From contig CAZMVB010000018.1 of the NCBI GenBank assembly GCA_964569795.1, positions 15,936 through 79,935 of the forward strand: DNA of 64,000 nt, in the 5' to 3' direction. The position numbers were made by a program, and so were the translations under genes. This document shows, piece by piece, positions 34,640 through 44,487 of this stretch (positions are counted from its first letter, which is position 1; each line of letters begins with the position of its first letter). The stretch is from JAHJDS01 sp964569795. Its GTDB lineage: Bacteria > Desulfobacterota > Desulfarculia > Desulfarculales > JAHJDS01. The notes beneath the pieces were generated by a model. The model was not told where the DNA came from. It was given only the letters and a program-made list of their open reading frames with translations, and ran no database searches.

Positions 34640-37600
34640 ATGAGAAAAGTCACGGTGGCTGCCGGCCTGGCCCTGATCCTGGGCCTGTTCCTGGTCCCCC
34701 ATCAGACATGGGCCGGACCGGAACCACTGCGGGTCATCCGCATCATCCCCTCCGGACCGGTCAACATCGCCCGCAAGGTGACGGTCATCTTTTCCCGACC
34801 GATGAAGCCGCTGGGTCAGTTGACGGTCGATCCGCGCCGGGTCCCGGTCCGAATCTCGCCCCGGCTGCCGGGCAAGTTCAAGTGGATCAACGTCAACACC
34901 CTCGAGTACACGTTCGCCAAGGCCGTCCCGTCCTCGACCCGGGTCAAGGTCACCGTCCTGGCCGGGACCCGGTCCCTGGACGGCTCCCGGCTGCCGGCGG
35001 CGGTGGTCCGCTATTTCACCACGGCCACCATCCGGCTGGTGTACACCCGACCCCGGAACGGGTCCACCGGCCTGTCCCGGTGGCCGGTGTTTTTCGTGAC
35101 CTTCAACCAGGCGGTCCGGCTGGGCGACCTGCGGCGCAAGACCTATTTCCGGGTGTTCTCCCGGACCGGACGGCCGATGACCGTCAAGGCCTACGTCGGC
35201 TACCCCCGGCTCTTCAAGTCCCGGGGACGGATCATCCGGGCCGTCTATCAGATCCGACCGACGCGGACCCTGCCGGCGGACACCCAGGTCCAGTTGATCA
35301 TCAACCCGCCCCTGCGGCCCGTCGAGGGCGACGTCCGCTCGAACCAGAGACACATCATCAACTTCCGGACCTACGGTCCCTTCCGCCTGTCCCGCTACCG
35401 GTGCAGCCGGACGCCCGACGGCTCCTGCAACCCGACCAGCGGCCTGACCCTTTACTTCACCACCCGGATCACCCCCAAGAAGTTCAACGGCCAGGTGACC
35501 GTCAGTCCCAAGGTCAAGCATCCGGGGCCGTCCTACCTGTCCACTTACGCCCGCAACAACTTCTTCCTCCGGGGGCCGTTCAAGCCGCGGACCACCTACC
35601 GGATCACCATCAACCCCGCCACCCGGGACATTTACAACCAGACCATCACCGGGCAGCGGACGTTCACCGTCCGGTTCGGCGACAAGAATCCGGTCCTGTC
35701 CCTGCGGGGCAGCCTGGGCGTCCTGGAGAAGCAGCCGCCGGTCCTCTATCCCCTCCGCCTCCGGAACCTGACCTCGGCCACCCTTCGTTACGCCCTGCTC
35801 ACCCGGGACCAGATCGTCCCCTTCCTGGTCCAGACCCGGTATCATCGCATCTACTCGAGCACCACCACCGACCTGTTCAGCCAGGCGGGCCGGATGCCGA
35901 CAATCAAGGCCCTCAAGTTCAAGCTGCCGCCCAACCAGATCCTGTACGTTCCCCTGGACCTCAAGAAATACATCGCCGGCCCCCTGACCGGCGGCCTGAT
36001 CTTCTTCGATCTGAGTTCGCCCCAGATGGCCCGGTGGCACAAGGGCCGCCTGTGGTACTCGGTGGCCGCGGTCCAGGTGACCGACATCGGCCTGACGGTC
36101 AAGTGGGGCCGGATGGGGACCCTGATCTGGACCACCTCGCTGTCCCGGGGCACGCCCCTGCCCGGCGTGTCCGTCGAGATCAGGAACCGGAACAACAAGG
36201 TCCTGTGGACGGGCGTGACCGGCCAGAACGGACTGGTCACCGCCCCCGGCCTGTCGCGGCTGAAACTGGGGATCAAGGGCCAGTACAGTACCTGGAAATA
36301 CGGCCCGGCCCTGTACCTGCTGGCCGTCAAGGGCGACGACCTGGCCTACCTCGGTTCGGACTGGCGGCGCGGCCTGGAGCCCTGGGAGTTCAACATCCCC
36401 ACGGCCGGCATCGAGAACCCGGCGCCGATGATGGTCCACGCCTTTTCCCAGCTGCCCCTTTACCGCCCGGGCGAAACGGTGCGGTTCAAGGCCATCGTCC
36501 GCCGGCTGACCGCCAGCGGTCCCGGACCGTGGACCGACCCGGCGATCATGGTCCGGATCAGGGACAGCCGGCGCAACGTCGTCTATACCCAGAAACTGAC
36601 CCTGGGGGCCTTCAGCACGGTCCACGGCCGGTACAAGCTGGCCACCGGGGCCTCCCAGGGGACCTACGCCATCCAGGTCGCCCGGCCGGGCAAGAAACGC
36701 TGGTACTCGGCCGGGTCGTTTCTGGTCAGCCACTACCGGACGCCGACCTTCAAGGTCACGGTGGACATCCCGCAGAAGCGGATCCTCCCCGGCGAGCAGC
36801 TCAAGGTGAACTTCAACGCCCGGTTCCTGTTCGGGGCGCCGATGGCCCAGAAGAAGGCCCGGTTCACCCTGTGGCAGTCCCCGACCACCTGGAGCCCGGA
36901 GAAGCTCAGTGACTACGTGACCACGGACTTCGCCCGGACCGAGGAACTGGCCGAGGAGAGGCGCCGGACCCTGACCAGCCGCCAGGTGGTCACCACCGCC
37001 CAGGGGGACGGGGCCCTGACCTACCAGGTCAGCGCCAAGCCGCTCAAGGCCCCGGCCCGGCTGACGGCCGAGGTCTCGGTCCAGGGCGACGACGGCCGCT
37101 ATCTGTCCGGACGAAAGGGCATCCTCCTTCATCCGGCCGAGTTCTACCTGGGCCTTCAGGTCGGCGAGCCCATGGTCCGGGCCGGCAAGGCGGCCAAGGT
37201 CAAGCTGCTGGCGGCGACCTACGCCAACCAGATCAAGGTCGGCGCACCGGTCAAGTTGACCCTCATCCGCCGGGTGTGGCTGGTGGTCCGCAAGCGGGGC
37301 GTGGGCGGTTTCTACCGCTACGAGACCAAGATCAAGGACACCACCGTTATGACCCGGGTGGTGACCACCGCCGCCAAGCCCCTCGAAGTGGGCCTCACCC
37401 CGCCCCAGCCGGGGACCTACATCGTCGTCGCCGAGTCGGCGGACAAGGCCGGCCGCAAGGTGGCCGCCTCGATGCGGTTCTACGCTTACGGCGCCGGCGT
37501 GGCCGGCTGGCAGCGCTACGACCACGATCGGATCGACCTCATCCCCGACAAGAAGGTCTATGCCCCGGGCGAGACGGCCCGGCTCCTGGTCAAGAACCCG

Positions 37601-40288
37601 CTCGGAAAATGCTGGGCCCTGGTGACCGTCGAGCGCGACGGGGTCATGCGCCACCGCCTGCAGCAGCTCCAATCGGCCGCGGCCATGATCCGGCTCAAGA
37701 TCCAACCCCAGGATGCGCCCAACATCTTCGTCTCGGTGGTCCTGGTTCGGGGCCGCATCTCGAACAAGAAGGGTCGGGGCGGCGTGGACCTGGGCAAACC
37801 GGCCTTCAAGGTGGGCTACGCCAAGATGAAGGTCCAAAGCGGTCACCACAAGCTCAAGGTGAGCGTCAAGACCGATCGGACCGAGTACCGGCCGGCCAAG
37901 CAGGTCAAGGTCGATCTCAAGGTGACCGACTACACCGGCAAGCCGGTCAGGGCCGAAATGGCCGTCCTGGCCGTGGACGAGGCGGTGTTCCAACTGGTGG
38001 CCGCCTCGGGGTACGATCCCTACGAGTACTTCTTCCGCAGCCGGCCCCTGAGGGTGGCCACCACCGACAACCGGATCCGCCTCATCGGCCGCCGGCACTT
38101 CGGCAAGAAGGGGCAGATCCTGGGCTCGGGCGGCGGCTTCCTCAAGGCGCGCGTCCGCAAGGACTTCCGCCCGGCCGCCTTCTGGGCGCCGGCGGTGGTC
38201 ACCGGTCCCGACGGCCGGGCCAAGGTCAGCTTCAAGCTGCCCGACAACCTGACCTCGTTCCGGATCCTGGCCGTGGCCTGCACCCGGCGGGACAGCTTCG
38301 GCACCGGCCGGGCCGACATCCGGGTCAGCAAGCCGATCCTGCTCACCTCGGCCCTGCCCAACTTCCTGACCATCGGCGACAAGTTCCTGGCCTCGGTGGT
38401 GGTCATCAACCGGAGCGGACGTTCCGGCCCGATCACGGTCTTCATCAAGGCCCAGGGACTGAAGCTCCTCGAAAAACCGACCAAGACCATCGTCCTGGCC
38501 CAGGGACAGTCCCGGGAGGTCGGGTTCATGGCCCGGACCCTGGACGGCGACAAGGTGACGGTCACCTTCGGGGCGAAGATGGCCGCCGAGACCGACGCCG
38601 CCCAGTGGAGCCTGCCGGTCCAGACCCCGACCGAGGTGACCGTCGAGGCCAACTACGCCGTGGTCACCGGGGCCAGCGGACGCCTGGCCATCCGGGTCCC
38701 CCGGGGCGTGTTCACCAACCGGGGCGGCCTGGAACTGATCGTCGCCCCGTCCCTGGTGGGTCAACTGTCGCAGCCCTTCCGGGAACTGTACAGGTACCCC
38801 TATGACTGCCTGGAGCAGCGCACCTCCCGGGCGGTGGCCTACGCCCTGTTCCTCAAGTGGGGCGCCCGGCTGGGCGTGACCCACCTGGATCGGGCCAAGG
38901 TCAAGCGGAAACTGGTCAACTACTTCTCCCAGTTGCGCAAGTTCCAGCGCTATGACGGCGGGTTCATGTACTGGCCCGGCGGCTACCGGTCCAGCCCCTT
39001 CCTGTCGGCCTACGTCATGGACCAGTTGACCCGGTTCAAGAAGGCCGGCCTGTCCGTGGATCTGGCCCTGTACCACAAGGGCCTGGTGTACCTCCGCCGC
39101 GTGCTCACCCGGGACAGCGTGTTCCCCCGCTGGTATTCCCCGGTCAGTCGGAACAACACCCGGGGCTACGCCCTGGCCGTGCTGGCCCAGGCCGCTCAAC
39201 CCATCGACAACCTGATCGAACCGGTGCTCGAGACGCGCCAGACCATGACCCCCTTCGGCCTGGCCCATCTGGCCCTGGCCCTCAAGCTGGCCGGCGGCCG
39301 GGCGGCGGCCCTCAAACAGACCCTGGACCGCCTCTACTCCTTCGCCAAGTTCACCACCGGCGGGATGTCGTTCACCACGGTCAACGAACTGGCCCTCAAG
39401 CAGATCATGTACTCCTCGATCCGGGACAACGCGGCGGCCCTGATCGCCCTGGTGAAGATGTCGGCCGAGAACGAGAACACCCACAAGCTGGTCCGGTGGC
39501 TGCTGATGGGCGCCCGGGCCGGCCGGTGGCGGGGCACCCAGGCCCAGTCCTTCGGCCTGATGGCCATCACCGACTACCTGACCAAGATGGAAAAGGGACA
39601 GCCCAACTTCACCCTCAAGGGCTTCCTCGACGGCCGGCTCCTGATGACGGCCGCCTTTACCTCGTACACGGCCAAAGCGGTGGTCTCGCAGGTGGCCATG
39701 AAGCTGCTCAAGCCGGGCCGGCGGGTCACCCTGAAGTGGGCCCGCACCGGCAACGGGCCGGCCTACACCACGGTCCGCCTGACCTACTACCGCCAGAGGC
39801 CCCTGGCCAAGCCCATCCGGGCCGGGTTCGGGGTGGACCGGCGGTACACCGTGGTCCGGGCGCCGGGCACGGGCAGCGACAACGAGCCGCCCGTCAAGCC
39901 GGTCCACCGGACCTCCTTTGCCCGCGGCCAGGTGGTCCAGGTGACGGTCACCCTGGTCCTGACCGGGCCGCGGTACTTCGTCGTCCTCCAAGACCCCCTG
40001 CCGGCCGGTCTGGAGCCGATCAACACCCGGTTCAAGACCTCGACCCAGGCCTATCAGGCCAAGGTCTCGGCCGGCTATTACCAGAACCGGTGGATGGATC
40101 ACGTCGAGATCCGCAAGCGGCGGGTCCTGGCCTTCGCCGACTACCTCCGGGCCGGGACCTACACCTTCACCTACCTGGCCCGGGCGGCCGTGCCCGGCGT
40201 CTTCCGCGCCCGGGCGACCCGGGCCTTCGAGATGTACTCTCCCGAGGTCTGGGGCCGCTCCCGGCCGCTCAAGGTGCGGATCAAATAA
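34640..40288 (+). CDS. Bacterial alpha-2-macroglobulin family protein
   Basis: 1882 aa. Signal peptide about 1-25 (AAGLALILGLFLVPHQTWA); no lipobox. Macroglobulin domains include the MG2 signature PLYRPGETVRFKAIVRRL. The thioester motif is intact: YDC1390LEQ1393, in the thioester-containing alpha/alpha domain that continues past residue 1650. These periplasmic proteins trap proteases covalently as an envelope defence. The penicillin-binding protein PbpC that often neighbours such genes is absent; a lytic transglycosylase and a PPIase lipoprotein lie upstream instead. A GGGGAGG site precedes the ATG. Confidence 0.95.
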   Translation: MRKVTVAAGLALILGLFLVPHQTWAGPEPLRVIRIIPSGPVNIARKVTVIFSRPMKPLGQLTVDPRRVPVRISPRLPGKFKWINVNTLEYTFAKAVPSSTRVKVTVLAGTRSLDGSRLPAAVVRYFTTATIRLVYTRPRNGSTGLSRWPVFFVTFNQAVRLGDLRRKTYFRVFSRTGRPMTVKAYVGYPRLFKSRGRIIRAVYQIRPTRTLPADTQVQLIINPPLRPVEGDVRSNQRHIINFRTYGPFRLSRYRCSRTPDGSCNPTSGLTLYFTTRITPKKFNGQVTVSPKVKHPGPSYLSTYARNNFFLRGPFKPRTTYRITINPATRDIYNQTITGQRTFTVRFGDKNPVLSLRGSLGVLEKQPPVLYPLRLRNLTSATLRYALLTRDQIVPFLVQTRYHRIYSSTTTDLFSQAGRMPTIKALKFKLPPNQILYVPLDLKKYIAGPLTGGLIFFDLSSPQMARWHKGRLWYSVAAVQVTDIGLTVKWGRMGTLIWTTSLSRGTPLPGVSVEIRNRNNKVLWTGVTGQNGLVTAPGLSRLKLGIKGQYSTWKYGPALYLLAVKGDDLAYLGSDWRRGLEPWEFNIPTAGIENPAPMMVHAFSQLPLYRPGETVRFKAIVRRLTASGPGPWTDPAIMVRIRDSRRNVVYTQKLTLGAFSTVHGRYKLATGASQGTYAIQVARPGKKRWYSAGSFLVSHYRTPTFKVTVDIPQKRILPGEQLKVNFNARFLFGAPMAQKKARFTLWQSPTTWSPEKLSDYVTTDFARTEELAEERRRTLTSRQVVTTAQGDGALTYQVSAKPLKAPARLTAEVSVQGDDGRYLSGRKGILLHPAEFYLGLQVGEPMVRAGKAAKVKLLAATYANQIKVGAPVKLTLIRRVWLVVRKRGVGGFYRYETKIKDTTVMTRVVTTAAKPLEVGLTPPQPGTYIVVAESADKAGRKVAASMRFYAYGAGVAGWQRYDHDRIDLIPDKKVYAPGETARLLVKNPLGKCWALVTVERDGVMRHRLQQLQSAAAMIRLKIQPQDAPNIFVSVVLVRGRISNKKGRGGVDLGKPAFKVGYAKMKVQSGHHKLKVSVKTDRTEYRPAKQVKVDLKVTDYTGKPVRAEMAVLAVDEAVFQLVAASGYDPYEYFFRSRPLRVATTDNRIRLIGRRHFGKKGQILGSGGGFLKARVRKDFRPAAFWAPAVVTGPDGRAKVSFKLPDNLTSFRILAVACTRRDSFGTGRADIRVSKPILLTSALPNFLTIGDKFLASVVVINRSGRSGPITVFIKAQGLKLLEKPTKTIVLAQGQSREVGFMARTLDGDKVTVTFGAKMAAETDAAQWSLPVQTPTEVTVEANYAVVTGASGRLAIRVPRGVFTNRGGLELIVAPSLVGQLSQPFRELYRYPYDCLEQRTSRAVAYALFLKWGARLGVTHLDRAKVKRKLVNYFSQLRKFQRYDGGFMYWPGGYRSSPFLSAYVMDQLTRFKKAGLSVDLALYHKGLVYLRRVLTRDSVFPRWYSPVSRNNTRGYALAVLAQAAQPIDNLIEPVLETRQTMTPFGLAHLALALKLAGGRAAALKQTLDRLYSFAKFTTGGMSFTTVNELALKQIMYSSIRDNAAALIALVKMSAENENTHKLVRWLLMGARAGRWRGTQAQSFGLMAITDYLTKMEKGQPNFTLKGFLDGRLLMTAAFTSYTAKAVVSQVAMKLLKPGRRVTLKWARTGNGPAYTTVRLTYYRQRPLAKPIRAGFGVDRRYTVVRAPGTGSDNEPPVKPVHRTSFARGQVVQVTVTLVLTGPRYFVVLQDPLPAGLEPINTRFKTSTQAYQAKVSAGYYQNRWMDHVEIRKRRVLAFADYLRAGTYTFTYLARAAVPGVFRARATRAFEMYSPEVWGRSRPLKVRIK

Positions 40289-40300
40289 CGACCCGACCCG

Positions 40301-40387
40301 CCGGGAAGGGGGGACTCCCCCCTTCCCGGCGTTCCCGGCGATAACGGGCCGGTCCGGAAATTCGCTTGCCCCCGGACCGGCCTTTTT
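40301..40387 (+). terminator. Double hairpin terminator after the macroglobulin gene
   Basis: A perfect 13-bp hairpin (40301-40329, loop ACT) lacks a T tract. It is followed by an 11-bp stem GGCCGGTCCGG/CCGGACCGGCC (40347-40382) with a TTTTT tail, the actual rho-independent terminator. Confidence 0.9.
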
Positions 40388-40441
40388 GTATGCTTCTGAC
40401 TCGCAGGGAAAGACCCACTTTTTTGATCGGGAAAAGTCCAA

Positions 40442-42769
40442 ATGAATCCCAGCAGACCCGGTGTCCTCAATCTGATCGGCAACACGCCCCTGGTGCGCGT
40501 CACCCGGCTCAATCCCAATCCGGCCGTGCCCCTTCTGGGCAAGCTCGAGAAGAACAACCCCGGCGGATCGGTCAAGGACCGGATCGCCCTGGCCATGATC
40601 GAGGCCGCCGAGGCCGGCGGTCAACTGACCCCGGACAAGATCATCCTCGAGGCCACCAGCGGCAACACGGGCATCGGCCTGGCCATGGTCGCCGCGGTCA
40701 AGGGCTACAGGATCATGCTGACCATGAGCGAGTCGGTCAGCGAGGAGCGGCGGCGGACCCTGCGGGCCCTGGGGGCCGACATCCGCCTCACCTCCGGGCA
40801 CCTGGGCACGGACGGGGCCATCGAGGAGGCCTACGCCCTGGCCCGCGAGCAGCCCGACCGGTTCTACTGCCCGGACCAGTTCAACAACCCGGCCAACTGG
40901 CGGGTCCACTTCCAGACCACCGGACCCGAGATCTGGCGCCAGACCGAGGGCCGGGTGACCCACATCGTCCTGACCATGGGCACCACCGGGACCCTGATGG
41001 GCGTCACCCGCTACTTCCGGGAGCAGGCCCCCGGGGTCAGGATCATCGGCGTCGAGCCCTACCTGGGCCACAAGATCCAGGGACTCAAGAACATGAGGGA
41101 GTCCTACCAGCCCGGGATCTTCAACCGGGCCGAGATCGACCAGATCGTCAACATCGACGACGCCCACGCCTACGAGACCGCCCGCCGCCTGGCCAAAGAC
41201 GAGGGCCTGTTCGTGGGAATGAGCAGCGGCGCGGCAATGTACGTCGCCCTGGAGGTGGCCCGCCGCCTGACCCAGGGGATGGTGGTCACCCTGCTGCCCG
41301 ACGGCGGCGAGAAGTACCTGTCCACCCCCCTGTTCGTGGTGGACCGGCCCAGCCACCTCAGGATCTTCAACTCGCTGAACCTGGACAAGGAGGACTTCCA
41401 GCCCCAGGTCCCCGGCCGGGTGACCATGTACACCTGCGGCCCGACGGCCGACGCCCTGATGCACATCGGTCTGGCCCGGCGGCTGGTGGTGGCCGACCTG
41501 ATGCGCCGCCACCTGGATTACTCGGGCTACGACGTGACCCACGTCATCAACGTCTCCGACATCGACGACCGGACCATCGCCCGCTCGGCCGAACTGGGCG
41601 AGGACCACGCCGCCTTCACCCGCCGCCTGACCGACGAGTTCTTCGCCGACGCTCGTGAACTGCGGCTCAAGCCGGCCGACAATTATCCCCGGGCCTCGGA
41701 GCACGTCACCGAGATGATCGAGGCCACCCGGTCCCTGGTGGACAAGGGCTTCGCCTACGAGAAGATCCACTCGATCTATTTCGACATCTCCAAGTTCGCG
41801 CCCTACGGCCGGCTGGCCCGGGTGGACCTCACCCGGATCAAGGTCGGCAAGACGGTCGAGCTGGACGACTACGAGAAGGAGAACCCCCGGGACTTCACCC
41901 TGCTCAAGCGGACCTCGCTCGGTGAACTCAAGCGGGGCATCTACTACAAGAGCGACTGGGGCAACGTCCGGCCCGGCTGGCACATCGAGTGCGCCGTGAT
42001 GAGCATCCAGCACCTGGGCCCCACGGCCGACCTCCACGTCAGTTCCAAGGACCTGATGTTCCCCCACCACGAGAACGAGATCGCCATCGCCGAGGCCCTG
42101 ACGGGCGAAACCTTCTGCCGCTACTGGGTCCACTCGGAGCCGGTGCTGGTCGAGGGCAAGAAGGTCGGCTACGCCCACGAGAACCTGGTCACCTTCCGGG
42201 ACCTCCTGGACATGGGCTGGACCGGGCGGGAGGTCCGCTACTGGCTCCTGAGCCACCACTTTCGCAAGCCGATCCACTTCTCGACCGAGGACCTGGCCGG
42301 GGCCCGCAAGGCCCTGGAGCGGCTGGACGAGTTCGTCTGGCGGCTGCGGTTCGCCCCGACCGGCCGGAGCGGGCCCGACTTCGACCAGGCCCTGTTCGAC
42401 CTGCGGCAGGCCTTCCAGGAGGCCCTGGACGACGACCTGGGCGTGGCCGCCGCCCTGGCCGCCCTGTTCCGGTTCGTCCGCCGGGTAAACGCCTGGCTGG
42501 ACAAAAACGCCGTGGACGACGGGCAGGCCCGGGCCGCCCTGGAGCTTTTGGGCAGGATCGACACCGTGCTGGCCGTTTTAGACCTGGACCGCTATCAGCC
42601 GGATGCGGAGATCGAGCGGCTGGTGTCCGAGCGCGAGCAGGCCCGCCAGCGCCGGGAGTTCGACCTGGCCGACAGGCTCCGGGATCAACTGACGGACATG
42701 GGGGTCGAGCTGATCGACTCCCGGGCCGGTACCAGATGGCGCCGCCGGTCGAGCCGGTCCGACTCCTGA
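40442..42769 (+). CDS. Cysteine synthase (CysM-like) fused to a cysteinyl-tRNA synthetase-like module with lost KMSKS
   Basis: 775 aa. Residues 1 to about 305 form a PLP cysteine synthase: K45 in NPGGSVKDR, phosphate-gripping TSGNTG at 72-77, and CysM-type MSESVSEERRRTLRALGA. Residues about 325-770 follow cysteinyl-tRNA synthetase. The zinc-site positions C332, C517, H543 or H542 and E546 are kept, HIGH reads HIGL (341-344), and a C-terminal anticodon-domain-like end (EFDLADRLRDQLTDMGVEL) is present. The KMSKS loop is replaced by K574-VGYA, and the GGG of the adenylate-binding loop reads VSS. Cysteine synthesis seems intact, but canonical aminoacylation is doubtful. A separate normal cysS elsewhere would be expected. 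Confidence 0.88.
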   Translation: MNPSRPGVLNLIGNTPLVRVTRLNPNPAVPLLGKLEKNNPGGSVKDRIALAMIEAAEAGGQLTPDKIILEATSGNTGIGLAMVAAVKGYRIMLTMSESVSEERRRTLRALGADIRLTSGHLGTDGAIEEAYALAREQPDRFYCPDQFNNPANWRVHFQTTGPEIWRQTEGRVTHIVLTMGTTGTLMGVTRYFREQAPGVRIIGVEPYLGHKIQGLKNMRESYQPGIFNRAEIDQIVNIDDAHAYETARRLAKDEGLFVGMSSGAAMYVALEVARRLTQGMVVTLLPDGGEKYLSTPLFVVDRPSHLRIFNSLNLDKEDFQPQVPGRVTMYTCGPTADALMHIGLARRLVVADLMRRHLDYSGYDVTHVINVSDIDDRTIARSAELGEDHAAFTRRLTDEFFADARELRLKPADNYPRASEHVTEMIEATRSLVDKGFAYEKIHSIYFDISKFAPYGRLARVDLTRIKVGKTVELDDYEKENPRDFTLLKRTSLGELKRGIYYKSDWGNVRPGWHIECAVMSIQHLGPTADLHVSSKDLMFPHHENEIAIAEALTGETFCRYWVHSEPVLVEGKKVGYAHENLVTFRDLLDMGWTGREVRYWLLSHHFRKPIHFSTEDLAGARKALERLDEFVWRLRFAPTGRSGPDFDQALFDLRQAFQEALDDDLGVAAALAALFRFVRRVNAWLDKNAVDDGQARAALELLGRIDTVLAVLDLDRYQPDAEIERLVSEREQARQRREFDLADRLRDQLTDMGVELIDSRAGTRWRRRSSRSDS

Positions 42770-43608
42770 GGCGGCGACTCGGCCTCGGGGCGCTCGGCCT
42801 GGCCGCTGTCTGGTGTCTGGCCGCCCCGCGCCCTGCCCCGGCCGCGGCCGAAACCCTGGAAAAGACCTTCATCCAAGGCCAGGACTTCGCCGCGCGCCTG
42901 GCGGCCTGGCGCCGGCTCGTCCGGGCCGGGGGGCGCATCCCGGCCATCCTGAACCTGGTCAAGCGGGCCGAGGCCGATCCCCGGGTCCTGCCCCGCCTGA
43001 AGGGCCCGGACCAGGGCCGCCTCCTGGCCGCGGTCCTGGCCCCGCCGGCCAGGCCCTCGGCCCCGGTCCGGTTCCGGCCCGGCCAGATCGAGGCCCTGCT
43101 CAAGGTCTTTCCCCGCCTCCGGCTCCTGGACTCGGACAAGAAGGGCAACTTCGTGATCCTGTACCACGGCGTGGTCCTGATCGTCCTGGCCGAGTCCTAC
43201 CTGCGTTACGGCCTGCCGGCCGAGGCCGCCCGGTGTCTTACGGCCGCGGCCGACTATGCCCTGGACCTGGAGGCCCGGGCCACGGCCGACCTGTACCAAA
43301 CTCAGAGCCGGGAAATGACCCAGTATGAATACTACAAGCTGACCGAGACGGGGCGGATCCGGGCCGCCCTGGGGCGACGGCTGCGGCTGATGGTCGTCGC
43401 CTTTCTGGCCCGGCTGCTTCTGGGCTCCTCGCCGGTCACGGTCCGGACCATGGCCGCCCAGACCCTGGCCGCCCTGAGCGACAAGCTGCCCTTGCCCCCC
43501 GATCTCTTCAGTCAGGCCCTGGCCCGGGAGACCGACCCCGGGCTCAAGGCCACCCTCCGCCGCCTGGACCGGCAACTGCGCCGGAAAAACCGCCCCTCTC
43601 CCTACTGA
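42736..43608 (+). CDS. Hypothetical exported helical protein
   Basis: 290 aa. It starts at an ATG 34 bp inside the end of the cysteine synthase fusion gene. A signal peptide is likely (RRRLGLGALGLAAVWCLAAPRPAPAAA, with Arg residues and an Ala-rich cleavage area). The rest is Leu/Arg/Ala-rich and probably helical, with a conserved-looking core KKGNFVILYHGVVLIVLAES and TQYEYYKLTETGRIRAALGR. No family recognised. Overlap implies translational coupling to the fusion gene. Confidence 0.72.
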   Translation: MAPPVEPVRLLRRRLGLGALGLAAVWCLAAPRPAPAAAETLEKTFIQGQDFAARLAAWRRLVRAGGRIPAILNLVKRAEADPRVLPRLKGPDQGRLLAAVLAPPARPSAPVRFRPGQIEALLKVFPRLRLLDSDKKGNFVILYHGVVLIVLAESYLRYGLPAEAARCLTAAADYALDLEARATADLYQTQSREMTQYEYYKLTETGRIRAALGRRLRLMVVAFLARLLLGSSPVTVRTMAAQTLAALSDKLPLPPDLFSQALARETDPGLKATLRRLDRQLRRKNRPSPY

Positions 43609-43690
43609 CCCCCCTCACCGACGAACTAAAGGTTCGAGCCCTGGCGCCCGATAATAAAGATGACGGCTTGTCTTTTCATCGGGGTCAGAC

Positions 43691-44365
43691 ATGTCCTCCT
43701 GGTCCTCGCTCGTCGCCGGGACGGGTGCGGGCCCGGCCTGGTGGTCCGGGCTCGTCTCGACCCGGTCCCCATCCGCACGGACGCCGCCCGACGGCGCCTC
43801 CGGGGCGGAGACCGCGGTCCTGGATCAAGCGCCGGCCCTGGCGGCCCCGGTCCCTGTTCTCGGTTCCGGGGGCGCCTCTGACTGGCCCCAGGACCTGAAC
43901 CGGAACGGGCAATGGGACACCTCCGAGATCGAGCTGTGGCAGGCCCACCAGGACTCCGGCCGCCTGGCCTGGCTGCTGATCATGGTGGCCCGGGCCCAGG
44001 TGGACCGGCTGCGCTCCCAGGGCGGCTCGGTGGTGACCGCTGACAAGAGCCTGCGGCAGGCCCACCAGAGCTTCGAGCAAGGGGACTTCTCCCGGGCCAT
44101 GGCCCTGGCCGGCCGGGCCCAGTCCCAGGCCCGGCGGGCCCAGGATCAGCAGAAAATCCGGGAGAAACTCGAGAAGGGCGCCGAGGGTCAGCCCGACCGA
44201 CCGGACGATCCCCGCGACCCCCATCCGGAAGACGCCCCGGGTCGCGACCGGGCGGACAGTGGGACTTATCTGGAAAGGCTGTGGGGGCTGGCCAACCAGG
44301 CCCGGCAGATGAGCCAGCGCCTGGCGGAACGGCCCCCGGCCGAGTACGTGGAACGGGACGTCTGA
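43691..44365 (+). CDS. Hypothetical protein with a single EF-hand-like loop
   Basis: 224 aa. One calcium-binding loop is visible: DLNRNGQWDTSE, with acidic or amide residues at EF-hand positions 1, 3, 5, 9 and 12. A helical Gln/Arg/Ala-rich region follows (ARAQVDRLRSQG to RAQDQQKIREKLEKG), then an acidic Pro-rich stretch. The N-terminal 60 residues are of low complexity without a clear signal peptide. A strong terminator follows on the same strand, which supports plus-strand coding over an open frame on the opposite strand. Confidence 0.6.
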   Translation: MSSWSSLVAGTGAGPAWWSGLVSTRSPSARTPPDGASGAETAVLDQAPALAAPVPVLGSGGASDWPQDLNRNGQWDTSEIELWQAHQDSGRLAWLLIMVARAQVDRLRSQGGSVVTADKSLRQAHQSFEQGDFSRAMALAGRAQSQARRAQDQQKIREKLEKGAEGQPDRPDDPRDPHPEDAPGRDRADSGTYLERLWGLANQARQMSQRLAERPPAEYVERDV

Positions 44366-44381
44366 TCCCCTCCCCCCCGTC

Positions 44382-44415
44382 AGCCCGGCCCGACCTTCGG
44401 GCCGGGCTTCTTTTT
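44382..44415 (+). terminator. Rho-independent terminator
   Basis: A perfect 12-bp stem AGCCCGGCCCGA/TCGGGCCGGGCT with a CCT loop, followed by TCTTTTT. Confidence 0.92.
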
Positions 44416-44487
44416 GGGCCCCATCTGTGCTAGGTTTGTCCCTGGTGACAGCCGCGAAAAAGGCCGACTCATTGCGGGAGATCGTTC

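Noticed and set aside
40301..40329. The 13-bp hairpin after the macroglobulin gene as a stand-alone terminator
   Set aside because: It lacks a T tract; the T-tailed hairpin at 40347-40387 is the better terminator, so the first is listed only as part of the pair.
34586..42277. A 2563-codon open frame on the minus strand opposite the macroglobulin and cysteine synthase fusion genes
   Set aside because: It is rich in Gly, Pro, Arg, His and Gln without any domain, and is the expected antisense shadow of GC-rich codon use over two well-supported plus-strand genes.
43630..43660. A tRNA T-arm-like GGTTCGAGCCC
   Set aside because: No pairing 5-bp T stem, no acceptor stem or anticodon arm can be built around it.
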